The notes under the pieces are model-generated. The model was not told where the DNA came from. It saw only the letters and a list, made by a program, of their open reading frames with translations, and ran no database searches. 39,458 bases of DNA from Anaerolineae bacterium (GTDB taxonomy: Bacteria; Chloroflexota; Anaerolineae; Aggregatilineales; J027): NCBI GenBank assembly GCA_008933735.1, contig WBUL01000021.1:1-39458 (forward strand), read 5' to 3'. Positions within the stretch are counted from its first letter, which is position 1. Every line of letters begins with the position of its first letter. This document shows, piece by piece, positions 1 to 7,881 of this stretch. A program made the translations under genes and the position numbers.

Positions 1-690
1 GATTGGTTAGGTGGGATGAGTGAAGCCGAGGAAGCGACCGAGCTGGATTGGCTGTCGTCGGAGGAAGCACCTGCGGAAGCCGTGCCCGACTGGATGAGCA
101 GTGGTGTCAGTGAAGCAGAACCCGCCGCTGAAGCGGATTGGTTGGGTGGGATGAGTGAAGCCGAGGAAGCGCCAGCGGAACCCGTGCCCGACTGGTTGAG
201 CGGTGGGGTCGGTGAAGGTGAAGAAGAATCTGTCGCCGCCGAAGCGGATTGGTTAGGTGGGATGAGTGAAGCCGAGGAAACGCCAGCGGAAGCCGTACCC
301 GATTGGATGAGCGGTGAAGTCAGCGAAGGTGAAGAAGAATCTGTCGCCGAAGCGGATTGGTTAGGTGGGATGAGTGAAGCCGAGGAAGCGACCGAGCTGG
401 ATTGGCTGTCGTCGGAGGAAGCACCTGCGGAAGCCGTGCCCGACTGGTTGGGCGGTGAGGTCAGCGAAGCAGAACCTGCCGCCGAAGCGGATTGGTTAGG
501 TGGGATGAGTGAAGCCGAGGAAGCACCTGCGGAAGCCGTGCCCGATTGGATGAGCAGTGGTGTCAGTGAAGCAGAACCCGCCGCTGAAGCGGATTGGTTG
601 GGTGGGATGAGTGAAGCCGAGGAAGCGCCAGCGGAAGCCGTGCCCGATTGGTTGAGCGGTGGTGTCAGCGAAGGTGAAGCAGAATTTGCC
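1..690 (+). repeat. In-frame tandem coding repeats (102-135 bases)
   Basis: The block GATTGGTTAGGTGGGATGAG recurs, with slight variation, at 1, 136, 247, 355, 490 and 592. Spacings are 135, 111, 108, 135 and 102 bases, all multiples of three. The units starting at 1 and 355 are almost identical for about 100 bases, which points to recent duplication or gene conversion inside the gene. Confidence 0.9.
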
Positions 691-1197
691 GAGGAAACGC
701 CAGTGGCTGAGGCCAGTGTGGTACTCGATTGGTTGGCAGGTGAAGAACCAGGCACTCAAGAAGAACCCGCGGATGTGGAAGGGAAATTTGTCGACGTACC
801 GGAGTCGGTATCGGACATTCCCGATTGGCTAACGGAAGCAGAAGAAGAAACATCTGCTGAATCCGGCGCAAAACCACCGAGCTGGATGTCTGCTTTTTCT
901 GAGGAAGAGGAAGAACCGGAAGAGAAAACTACTGAGCTAAATGCTTTTCTGGCCGATTTCCTTGATCCTGGCGCGGCACAGATAGGATCGCTGCGCCCAA
1001 TGGTTGCACAAGATATCGATTTGGCTGATAATAAAGTATCTTCTGTAGAGGAAGAATCTGAGTCGGCACCGTTCGATTTCAGCTTTAACTACGACTTTGA
1101 TAAAGCCCCCGCCTGGATGCGTGGCAGTGACCAGGGCGAAGGTATGAATTTCGTTCCCCCCTGGATGCGTGGCGGTAAAAAGCGCAAAGATAGTTAG
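1..1197 (+). CDS. Acidic W-motif repeat protein, 5'-truncated by window edge
   Basis: The reading frame is open from base 1, so the gene begins upstream; the first ATG at 16 lies inside a repeat and is not a credible start. The visible ~398 residues are very rich in Glu, Ala and Ser and are built from repeats of ADWLGGMSEAEE and PDWLSGGVSEGE. About 19 D/P-x-W-L/M motifs occur. The non-repetitive tail (about residues 235-398) keeps W motifs (PDWLTE, PSWMSA) and ends with two near-copies, PAWMRG and PPWMRG, before a basic GGKKRKDS end. No catalytic domain, signal peptide or membrane span is visible. The composition suggests a disordered chain with regularly spaced aromatic motifs, perhaps a scaffold. 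The next gene starts 25 bases downstream and shares the W-motif style, so the two are probably co-transcribed. The function is not recognised. Confidence 0.85.
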   Translation, partial: DWLGGMSEAEEATELDWLSSEEAPAEAVPDWMSSGVSEAEPAAEADWLGGMSEAEEAPAEPVPDWLSGGVGEGEEESVAAEADWLGGMSEAEETPAEAVPDWMSGEVSEGEEESVAEADWLGGMSEAEEATELDWLSSEEAPAEAVPDWLGGEVSEAEPAAEADWLGGMSEAEEAPAEAVPDWMSSGVSEAEPAAEADWLGGMSEAEEAPAEAVPDWLSGGVSEGEAEFAEETPVAEASVVLDWLAGEEPGTQEEPADVEGKFVDVPESVSDIPDWLTEAEEETSAESGAKPPSWMSAFSEEEEEPEEKTTELNAFLADFLDPGAAQIGSLRPMVAQDIDLADNKVSSVEEESESAPFDFSFNYDFDKAPAWMRGSDQGEGMNFVPPWMRGGKKRKDS

Positions 1198-1222
1198 ACC
1201 GTTGTTTATTTTGTAAAGCAGA

Positions 1223-3961
1223 ATGGGTGATGGAATGCCCGACTTTGAAAATCTCAATTCGTCGGAAGAAGACGATCCCCTGGGTGGTATTGACCCAATG
1301 GCGTGGTTGGAAAGTCTGGCGGTGCGTCAGGGAGCGACCGAAGGCTTTACAACAGACCATAATGTAGATGTCCCGGATATTGACCCAAACTCAGTGGTCA
1401 TTGACGAGCCGGGCTATACGCCATCGGAATCTCTGAGTCGCCGTCGTGAGGAAGATCAACCGCCCAGTTATGAACCTGCGGCATCTGCTTATGAGTCTGC
1501 CCCACCCGAATCGGCTTATGCGCCGCCTCCCCTCGCCTCAGACCAGGAGCTGCCGGAGGGGGTCGATCCATTAGCGTGGCTGGAGGCGCTGGCGGCACGC
1601 CAGGGGGCGACCGAAGGCTTTACAACAGACCATAATGTTGAGGTGCCGGACATTGATCCGAACTCCGTGGTCATTGATGAACCAGGTTATACGCCCTCAG
1701 AATCGTTCAGCCGCCGTCGTGAGGAAGCCCCACAGGAAGCTCCGCCGCCTGTCGAACCGGAATATCAACCACCTGCGTATGATGAGTCAGCTTATCAGCA
1801 GCAGGAGTATGATTATGCAGCTTACCAACAGCCAGCCGTCGAACCTGCTTACGATCAGGGGGCTGGGCTGCCGGAGGGGGTCGATCCATTAGCGTGGCTG
1901 GAGGCGCTGGCGGCACGCCAGGGGGCGACCGAAGGCTTTACAACAGACCATAATGTTGAGGTGCCGGACATTGATCCGAACTCCGTGGTCATCGATGAAC
2001 CAGGTTATACGCCCTCAGAATCGTTCAGCCGCCGTCGTGAGGAAGCCCCACACGAAGCAGCGCCGCCTGTCGAACCGGAATATCAACCACCTGCGTATGA
2101 TGAGTCAGCTTATCAGCAGCAGGGGTATGATTATGCGGCTTACCAACAGCCAGCCGCCTCAGATGAATATTCGATGCCGGAGGGGGTCGATCCATTAGCG
2201 TGGCTGGAGGCGCTGGCGGCACGCCAGGGGGCGACCGAAGGCTTTATTACAGATCATAATGTTGAAGTGCCGGACATTGATCCGAACTCAGTGGTCATCG
2301 ATGAACCAGGTTATACGCCCTCAGAATCGTTCAGCCGCCGTCGTGAGGAAGTCCCGCAGGAAGCAGCGCCGCCACCAGCAGAGGAAGTTCCTGACTGGCT
2401 GACTGAGGCAGAAGAAGAACCTGCTTCAGATGTGAGCTGGCTGGATGCGCTGGCAGATGATACTGGGGCTGATGTGGCCGATTTTCTCAGTGATCTGGTT
2501 GCTGAGGAGGCCAGTTTACCCGGTTTTGACCTTGACATCACTGAACCACCTGCGCTTACAGAGGAAGCTATTCCCGCAACGCATACGCCAGAAGAGCTCC
2601 TGGCGTCAATAGATGGCCTTTCAGATGAGCAGATCGCCCAGATGCAGGTCGCTGGTACGCTGACCCCGGCACAGGAATTGGCCTGGTTGCAACGCCAGGC
2701 GATGGACATGGCAAAACTTCGTGAGACTGCCTCCGCCGAAGAAGATTATCTGTCGGATATGGAACTTGAACCAGCAGAAGCGTCAGAACTCCCATCCTGG
2801 CTGCAAAGTGCGGTGGTTGTGGATGAAACGCCGGATAGTGCGATAGCCTTCATTGACGAGATTACCACGCCGCCTGCGCCTGATGAAGTCCCTGAATGGC
2901 TGCATGAAGATACCTCGGCGATTGAGATGCCTGAACTTGATCTCCAGGAACTTGCTCCACCCACAGAACAGCGTGAAGCGGTGGTCATTCCTGATTTCCT
3001 GAATCTGGAAGAATACGATCCCAGTGTCGATGAATGGGCTCAGGCACTGGACGAAGAACACCAGCTCGAAGAGCAGGGGATTGTTGCCGAAACACCGGAT
3101 TGGTTTATTGAAGCCAAGCAGAAAGTTCATGCAGAAGAAAGCCTTGAAACCGCATTTGAAGCGGTTGAGCTTGAGCCTGAATCTACTTTTGAGGCCGAAA
3201 CCGAAACCGCTGAAGAGATTCCCGATTGGATTTCCGGTTTAGCTGAAGCGCCCAGCGAAGCGGCTGACAGCAGCATGGACGATCTTCCGGAATGGCTGCG
3301 TCCAATGGCTGAGGGTGTGGCGGGCGAGGATGATCTCGGTATTGATGACTGGCTTCGGGATATTCAGACTTCTCGTTCAACCGATACAAGCATCATTTCG
3401 CCCTTTGCTGAGGTTGTTCCAGAGTCTGTGCAGCCTTCGGTGGCTTCGCTGCCCCCAGTGGAAGCTGAACGGCTAGCCCAGGCGCGACCTGGGGGATTGC
3501 CGCAGTGGGCGCAGCCTGCCACACCGACGGTCGCGCCGCCACCTGCGACACGTCCCGCTGTGCCATCTTCTGTACAACAAGCAAGACCCGCACCTCCCGT
3601 AGAGCGGCCGCGAGTGGCGGTTTCCGAACAGCCAGTTCCACCGCCAAGCCCGCCCCCTACTGTCCCTGAACTTGCAGAATTTGCCGCCTATCGGGCAGCA
3701 CTGGAACGCAATCCGCACGACCATTCAGCACGGCTGGGTTTGGCACGTGCGCTAAATCAGACGGGTGATGTGCAGAGCAGCTTAAATCAGTACCAGACTC
3801 TGGTTGAAAATATGGTGGAATTTGACAACGTCACCTCTGATCTGGTGGTAATCGCTGAGCAGCATCCTGTGGCTCGCCGTCTGCTCGGAGACGTTTACAT
3901 GCGACAGGGTTATTTACAGGAAGCCCTCGACGCCTATCGTGGAGCGTTAAACAACTTATAG
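1223..3961 (+). CDS. Repeat protein with W motifs and C-terminal TPR
   Basis: This is a 912-residue acidic protein. Residues ~20-380 hold four copies of a module of about 55 residues containing AWLEALAARQGATEGF and VPDIDPNSVVIDEPGYTPS, separated by Pro/Tyr/Gln-rich spacers in copies 2-4. Residues ~385-800 are acidic and low in complexity, dotted with VPDWL, LPSWL, VPEWL, IPDWI and LPEWL motifs, then become Pro-rich. The last ~110 residues look like TPR helices (AAYRAALERNPHDHSARLGLA and a later QGYLQEALDAYRGAL). No signal peptide or membrane span is seen. An in-frame ATG at 1235, preceded by GGTGAT, is an equally good start. TPR units usually mediate protein contacts; the repeated module is not one I recognise. 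The gene lies 25 bases after another W-motif protein and probably shares its transcript. Confidence 0.85.
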   Translation: MGDGMPDFENLNSSEEDDPLGGIDPMAWLESLAVRQGATEGFTTDHNVDVPDIDPNSVVIDEPGYTPSESLSRRREEDQPPSYEPAASAYESAPPESAYAPPPLASDQELPEGVDPLAWLEALAARQGATEGFTTDHNVEVPDIDPNSVVIDEPGYTPSESFSRRREEAPQEAPPPVEPEYQPPAYDESAYQQQEYDYAAYQQPAVEPAYDQGAGLPEGVDPLAWLEALAARQGATEGFTTDHNVEVPDIDPNSVVIDEPGYTPSESFSRRREEAPHEAAPPVEPEYQPPAYDESAYQQQGYDYAAYQQPAASDEYSMPEGVDPLAWLEALAARQGATEGFITDHNVEVPDIDPNSVVIDEPGYTPSESFSRRREEVPQEAAPPPAEEVPDWLTEAEEEPASDVSWLDALADDTGADVADFLSDLVAEEASLPGFDLDITEPPALTEEAIPATHTPEELLASIDGLSDEQIAQMQVAGTLTPAQELAWLQRQAMDMAKLRETASAEEDYLSDMELEPAEASELPSWLQSAVVVDETPDSAIAFIDEITTPPAPDEVPEWLHEDTSAIEMPELDLQELAPPTEQREAVVIPDFLNLEEYDPSVDEWAQALDEEHQLEEQGIVAETPDWFIEAKQKVHAEESLETAFEAVELEPESTFEAETETAEEIPDWISGLAEAPSEAADSSMDDLPEWLRPMAEGVAGEDDLGIDDWLRDIQTSRSTDTSIISPFAEVVPESVQPSVASLPPVEAERLAQARPGGLPQWAQPATPTVAPPPATRPAVPSSVQQARPAPPVERPRVAVSEQPVPPPSPPPTVPELAEFAAYRAALERNPHDHSARLGLARALNQTGDVQSSLNQYQTLVENMVEFDNVTSDLVVIAEQHPVARRLLGDVYMRQGYLQEALDAYRGALNNL
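1553..2365 (+). repeat. Three long direct repeats inside the TPR/W-motif gene
   Basis: Units begin (CCGGAGGGGGTCGATCCATT) at 1553, 1871 and 2177, giving periods of 318 and 306 bases, both in frame. Each has a ~185-base core that is nearly identical at DNA level and a more variable Pro/Gln/Tyr-rich spacer. A diverged fourth copy lies near 1283-1450. This suggests recent expansion. Confidence 0.9.
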
Positions 3962-3963
3962 AG

Positions 3964-3969
3964 TATAAT
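3964..3969 (+). promoter_or_regulatory. Candidate -10 box (TATAAT) for ndk
   Basis: A perfect TATAAT lies three bases after the upstream stop codon and about 80 bases before the ndk start. No good -35 hexamer is visible at 16-18 bases, so this is only a candidate. Confidence 0.35.
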
Positions 3970-3991
3970 GCTCCCTCGCTATCGAAGTTCC

Positions 3992-4021
3992 AGCGGGCAA
4001 TGTCAAAGGGCATAGCCCGCT
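3992..4021 (+). promoter_or_regulatory. Hairpin in ndk leader
   Basis: Perfect 7-base arms AGCGGGC (3992-3998) and GCCCGCT (4015-4021) enclose a 16-base loop. The hairpin sits between the candidate -10 box and the ndk ribosome binding site. No T-run follows, so it is more likely a leader structure than a terminator. Confidence 0.4.
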
Positions 4022-4049
4022 TCTTATGTATCGTTTATGGAGGTTTTTT

Positions 4050-4499
4050 GTGGAACGCACTCTGATTATCGTGAAACCCGATGCCGTTCAGCGCGGCCTG
4101 ATAGGGGAAATTGTCAAACGATTTGAACAACGAGGGCTGCGGATTATCGGACTGAAGATGATGCAGGTCAGCGAAGCACTGGCGAAAAAACACTACGGGG
4201 AACACGAAGGGAAATCCTTTTTTGAGGGATTGGTACAGTACATCACTTCCGCTCCTGTGGTGGTGATGGTTTTGGAAGGGCCAAATGCGATTGCTGCTGC
4301 CCGTACCACCATCGGAGCAACCAAACCGCATGAAGCAGCAGCAGGTACAATTCGTGGCGATTTTGGTATGGATGTGGGGCGCAATCTGGTGCATGGCTCA
4401 GACAAACCGGAAAGTGGTCTGCGCGAGGTTGCCAACTTCTTTACCGAAGAAGAATTGCTGAGCTGGTCACGCAGTACTGACCCCTGGATTTTTGAATAG
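4050..4499 (+). CDS. ndk: Nucleoside diphosphate kinase
   Basis: Transfers the gamma-phosphate from NTPs to NDPs through a phosphohistidine, balancing nucleotide pools in the cytoplasm. The 149-residue product matches the usual family length. It starts ERTLIIVKPDAVQRGL and contains the active-site signature RNLVHGSD with catalytic His115. I place the start at GTG 4050: GGAGG at 4039-4043 is six bases upstream and the family N-terminus begins there. An in-frame ATG at 4026 would add eight unconserved residues and lies upstream of the ribosome binding site. The gene has its own leader with a hairpin. It converges on rsfS, and the two are separated by a perfect inverted repeat that probably ends both transcripts. 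Confidence 0.97.
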   Translation: MERTLIIVKPDAVQRGLIGEIVKRFEQRGLRIIGLKMMQVSEALAKKHYGEHEGKSFFEGLVQYITSAPVVVMVLEGPNAIAAARTTIGATKPHEAAAGTIRGDFGMDVGRNLVHGSDKPESGLREVANFFTEEELLSWSRSTDPWIFE

Positions 4500-4507
4500 C
4501 GCCTCTG

Positions 4508-4535
4508 GTAACAAGGGGTTCATACCCCTTGTTAC
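4508..4535. terminator. Bidirectional hairpin between ndk and rsfS
   Basis: Perfect 11-base arms GTAACAAGGGG and CCCCTTGTTAC flank the loop TTCATA. The right arm includes the stop codon of rsfS (4532-4534). No long T-run follows on either strand, but the position between convergent genes fits termination in both directions. Confidence 0.65.
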
Positions 4536-4879
4536 TGCATCCTGAGCAGCGTCTTGCCTGCACTCCATAATTCTTCGAGGTCGTAGTAATCACGCTGCAC
4601 TTCCGCAAAAGCATGAATAACTACTGTTCCGTAGTCCAGCAGCACCCACCCTCCGGTTGCGTTGCCTTCGACCTGATACGGTTTAATGCGGTGTTCTTCG
4701 CGGATGGTTTCGCTGATTTTTTCGACGATGGCTTTTAACTGCCGTTCACTGTTCCCTGTACAAATCACGAAAAAATCGGCAATTGGGGTGACTTCGCGCA
4801 GGTCCAACAGCACGATGTCTTCACCTTTGACATCAGAAATGATGTCCACGATGCGTCGAGCCAGTGCAATGGGTTCCAG
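4532..4879 (-). CDS. rsfS: Ribosomal silencing factor RsfS
   Basis: RsfS (Iojap/DUF143) binds ribosomal protein uL14 on the large subunit and blocks subunit joining under nutrient limitation. The core matches the family: DIVLLDLREVTPIADFFVICTGNS, split here by conserved positions D, F and T, then VEGNATGGWVLLDYG and VVIHAF with a C-terminal Tyr-rich segment YYDLEELW. I extend the gene to a CTG codon at 4879: GGAG (4887-4890) lies seven bases upstream and the added residues EPIALARRIV resemble family N-termini. The first conventional start, GTG at 4849, would cut into the first helix. That gives 115 residues. The gene begins 11 bases after the thpR stop, with its ribosome binding site directly after that stop, so translation is probably coupled. 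Confidence 0.93.
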   Translation of the reverse strand: MEPIALARRIVDIISDVKGEDIVLLDLREVTPIADFFVICTGNSERQLKAIVEKISETIREEHRIKPYQVEGNATGGWVLLDYGTVVIHAFAEVQRDYYDLEELWSAGKTLLRMQ

Positions 4880-4890
4880 AATAATACTCC

Positions 4891-5463
4891 TTACTCTAGG
4901 TTAAATTCTGCCAGGACGGTGTGCTCTGCCCCGGATGATTGTAGAATGCTTTGCATCAAGCTTACTTTTTCATTTGCCCACGCCGCGATTTCACCTGCTT
5001 TGAATGCAGCGAGTATCTGTCCAATCTGATGATCCTGCACCTCTTTGACGCGCCCGATGGTCAGGTGCGGGCTGAAGGGTCGCTTTTCAGTAGGGAAGCC
5101 AAGAGGCGCGATTGTATTCTCGATCTGTTCTACCAGGGTTTTCAGTTCTACCACGCCGCCTTCTAATCCAACCCAGACGACCCTTGGACGCTTGGCGTTG
5201 GGAAAGCATCCAACCCCGACCGCCTTTAAAGCAAATTTCCTTTGCTGGCTCACTGCTTTTTGCAGCGCCTCTTGGAGTTCGGGTATTTTATCTTTAGGGG
5301 TATCCCCCAGGAATTTGAGGGTCAGATGGAGGTTTTCAGGCGGTACCCAACGCACAGCCTTTGCTGGAATTTGCTGACGCAGTGACTCGGTCTGTTGGAA
5401 GAGCACCGTTTTAACCTCGGCGGGCAAGTTCAGCGCAATGAACAGGCGTAAAACCTGGTTGAT
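4891..5463 (-). CDS. thpR: RNA 2',3'-cyclic phosphodiesterase (2H/LigT family)
   Basis: A member of the 2H phosphoesterase superfamily, which opens 2',3'-cyclic phosphates on RNA ends. Both signature motifs are present: HLTLKFLGD and HLTIGRV. The family normally starts near RLF(I/F)A(I/L)xLP; here VLRLFIALNLPAEVK is encoded from about 5454. A strong AAAGGAG (5471-5477) is followed by seven bases and then ATC at 5463, with no ATG, GTG or TTG in frame between them. The first conventional start, TTG at 5427, would delete the first beta strand. The annotated start therefore assumes initiation at or near ATC 5463; a sequencing error is the alternative. The product is about 190 residues. It heads a two-gene unit with rsfS, driven by a TATAAT promoter. 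Confidence 0.88.
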   Translation of the reverse strand: MNQVLRLFIALNLPAEVKTVLFQQTESLRQQIPAKAVRWVPPENLHLTLKFLGDTPKDKIPELQEALQKAVSQQRKFALKAVGVGCFPNAKRPRVVWVGLEGGVVELKTLVEQIENTIAPLGFPTEKRPFSPHLTIGRVKEVQDHQIGQILAAFKAGEIAAWANEKVSLMQSILQSSGAEHTVLAEFNLE

Positions 5464-5519
5464 GGACAGACTCCTTTTTTCGTTATCGGCGGCGCATGAA
5501 GTGAACCGCTCATACAGGT

Positions 5520-5550
5520 ATTATACCAGACAAATTTTTAGGCTGGGCAA
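5520..5550 (-). promoter_or_regulatory. Promoter of thpR-rsfS
   Basis: On the minus strand TGGTATAAT gives a perfect -10 (5525-5520) with an extended TG motif. TTGCCC (5550-5545) is a possible -35 at 19-base spacing. Transcription would start near 5513, leaving a leader of about 50 bases. Confidence 0.6.
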
Positions 5551-5560
5551 ATGTGTTGTA

Positions 5561-5581
5561 AAATAAAAATCATTCTTATTT
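5561..5581. promoter_or_regulatory. Fur/PerR-like imperfect palindrome
   Basis: Ten-base arms AAATAAAAAT and ATTCTTATTT flank a central C, and nine of ten positions are complementary. The core AATCATT fits the AATNATT centre shared by Fur-superfamily boxes. It lies between the divergent thpR and TPR genes, 11 bases before the latter's start codon. Confidence 0.35.
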
Positions 5582-5592
5582 GAGCAATTATT

Positions 5593-7845
5593 ATGTCCCA
5601 GGAACAAGCCAAACAATATATTCTTCAAGGCATTAACGCGGCAAAGGCCAACCAGAAAGATCAGGCTCGGCAGCTTTTCCAGAATGCTATCCGCCTTGAC
5701 CCGCAGAACGAGAGCGCATGGGCGTGGATGAGCACGGTAGCGAAGGATAATCGAGAGCGTCTGTTCTGTTTTCAGAATCTGCTGCAAATTAACCCCAGGA
5801 ATGAGGTCGCGCTCAAAGGGCTGGAAAAATTGGGCGTAGATTCCTCGACGATGCTGCAAAAACAGCAGCCACCAAGCGGGGCAAAAACGCCGACCGCTGC
5901 TCCTGGTGCATCGACTGTTCCATCGCTGCCGCCAGATCGTTTGAATGCGGTCATGCCCTCGCTGGATGAATTCATACGTTCCTACAAGCCCGTCCCCATC
6001 GCGGAGACAGGCTGGGAACAAAAGCGGAGCGGCTTGTATGGCATTGCGGCAGCGCGGCGGCGTCAGTTGCGGGTTTATGGGTTGCTGGCTGCGGCAGCCA
6101 GCGTGGTGATTATTGTTCTTGTGGTGGGGCTGGCTTCGCTGCTGGAAGGTGAAGATGTCCCACTGGTCGCCGGCCGCCCGACGTTTCCACCTACCAACAC
6201 GCCTACCGCAACCCCAACGGCGACTCCAGGCGTGACCAGCACGCCTTCCCCGGAGGCAGGTAATCCGCTTCCGACATTTGAGCCGCCGGATAACCTGATT
6301 GAAGGGGATATTTACGGTGGGACTCCCACGCCTTTTTATCCGGTTATTTCATCGGGAGCTGGGCGTGATTTTGAACTGGCCGTCGCTCAGTATAGTATTG
6401 GTCAGTACGAACCCGCTTTTGCCTTGTTTGCACGCCGCCAGCAGGAAGCTGAAGCCAGGGAACTAAGCTGTGAGGCGCAGGCCTATTACTACCATGCGAT
6501 AGGATTAGCCGAACAGGGTGGGCGCAAAAACCTCGAAGATGCAGAAGCCCTGATACGACGGGCGGTTGCGCGTCCTCTTTGTGTGAACGACAAACAATCG
6601 CGGGCACTGATCAACACAGCCGCGTGTGTGGTCGATTATTTGCAAGGTCTCGAAACCGGAGACACCAGCCAGTACGCGGAGGCCATTACCCTGTGTGAAA
6701 GTGCCATTGAAGACATTAAGCCAGAGCGTCCCATTGTGCTGTCTGTTACCACATTGGCCCGCTTGTATGCGCTGAATGAGAATTTTGATGCTGCTGCCAA
6801 CGTGCTGGATGATGCCCTGGCCAGTTGGCCGAACGATATTAATCTGATGCTGGTGCGAGCGCGAATTGAACTCCAGCGCCCACGCCTGGATGTGGCACTC
6901 AATTATATTTCACGGGCATTGTACGTTGACCCGACCTCAGAAGTCGCACTGCGTCTGCGTGTGGAAGCCTTTTTACAAACCGCCGCTCAGGAAAACAATC
7001 GACAGCGGCGTATTCAGCTTTACGGCACGGCGGTCATCTGGACGCAGGAATATCTGCTGTTTTACCCTGGTAAGCCAGCGGGTTATCTGCTCATGGCGCA
7101 GGCACGTTTGGGTGAAGGTAATATTGATCTTGCCGAAGAAGCCTTGAATCGGGTTATCGAAGCGCGGCGCCAACTGCCTGAAAGCGAGCAGAGTGTTGTG
7201 TTAGAAGCCTTCCGCCTGCGCTCACAGATCTACATCGAAACCGCCCGCTATGAGCCGGCTTTAGAGGATGTCGAATTTCTGCTGGGGTTGTCTACTGGGG
7301 ATGCCGATCCTGAACTGCTGGAACAACGGATGAATCTTGCTTATCAACTTGGCAGGTATCAACAGGTATTGGAAGATATCTCAGCCCTGACCGAAATAAA
7401 TGGCGAAAATACCGACTTGCAACTGCTGCGGTTGAAGTTGATTACGCAGGTCTGTGAATTTGCCACTGATATTGAGTGTGATTACGAAGCGGCTGCCGAG
7501 GTGTTAAGCAACGAGTTTGTGAATGAGTTAACCGGGGCAGATCGGGCTGAAGCGCTGTCTTATCGTGCTAAGGCAACATATCATCTGACCACAGAGGATG
7601 GCACATTAAGCAGAAATGAGCGCAACCGCCGCTATCAGGCCGCCTTAGCAGATATGGATGCAGCCCTGGCGGTTAACGAAAATGGGCTGGATTTGTACTA
7701 TCGTGGGCTGCTGCTGGAAGCCCTGGATAATCAAACGGACGCGCTGCATATATATGAATATGTCGCCTACTGGGCGCAGTTCTACGACTATCCATTCCTC
7801 GAAGAGATGCAGGCACACATAGAATCGCTGCGGGAAGAGGCGTAA
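5593..7845 (+). CDS. Membrane-anchored TPR protein
   Basis: A 750-residue protein with three parts. Residues 1-~95 form TPR-like helices (AKANQKDQARQLFQNAIRLD, then a second pair ending NPRNEVALKGLEKLG). A single membrane span lies at about 160-182 (VYGLLAAAASVVIIVLVVGL), preceded by basic RRRQLR, which predicts a cytoplasmic N-terminus. A Pro/Thr-rich linker (TNTPTATPTATPG) follows at ~200-225, and about 500 residues of further TPR-like helices lie outside the membrane. No enzyme domain is visible; TPR arrays usually assemble protein complexes. The gene stands alone, divergent from thpR, with a Fur-like palindrome just before its start and a hairpin after its stop. Confidence 0.85.
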   Translation: MSQEQAKQYILQGINAAKANQKDQARQLFQNAIRLDPQNESAWAWMSTVAKDNRERLFCFQNLLQINPRNEVALKGLEKLGVDSSTMLQKQQPPSGAKTPTAAPGASTVPSLPPDRLNAVMPSLDEFIRSYKPVPIAETGWEQKRSGLYGIAAARRRQLRVYGLLAAAASVVIIVLVVGLASLLEGEDVPLVAGRPTFPPTNTPTATPTATPGVTSTPSPEAGNPLPTFEPPDNLIEGDIYGGTPTPFYPVISSGAGRDFELAVAQYSIGQYEPAFALFARRQQEAEARELSCEAQAYYYHAIGLAEQGGRKNLEDAEALIRRAVARPLCVNDKQSRALINTAACVVDYLQGLETGDTSQYAEAITLCESAIEDIKPERPIVLSVTTLARLYALNENFDAAANVLDDALASWPNDINLMLVRARIELQRPRLDVALNYISRALYVDPTSEVALRLRVEAFLQTAAQENNRQRRIQLYGTAVIWTQEYLLFYPGKPAGYLLMAQARLGEGNIDLAEEALNRVIEARRQLPESEQSVVLEAFRLRSQIYIETARYEPALEDVEFLLGLSTGDADPELLEQRMNLAYQLGRYQQVLEDISALTEINGENTDLQLLRLKLITQVCEFATDIECDYEAAAEVLSNEFVNELTGADRAEALSYRAKATYHLTTEDGTLSRNERNRRYQAALADMDAALAVNENGLDLYYRGLLLEALDNQTDALHIYEYVAYWAQFYDYPFLEEMQAHIESLREEA

Positions 7846-7853
7846 GCACTGGC

Positions 7854-7881
7854 GGGGCGCGTGATGTGCCCCGACCCTTTT
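7854..7881 (+). terminator. Rho-independent terminator candidate
   Basis: GGGGCGC (7854-7860), loop GTGAT, and GTGCCCC (7866-7872) form a GC-rich stem with one G-U pair. TTTT occurs at 7878-7881, six bases after the stem. It lies between convergent genes. Confidence 0.5.

Noticed and set aside
1..2365. Direct repeats that could suggest a CRISPR array
   Set aside because: All spacings are multiples of three and both the repeats and the sequence between them are coding and keep the frame; unit lengths vary and there are no unique spacers of constant size.
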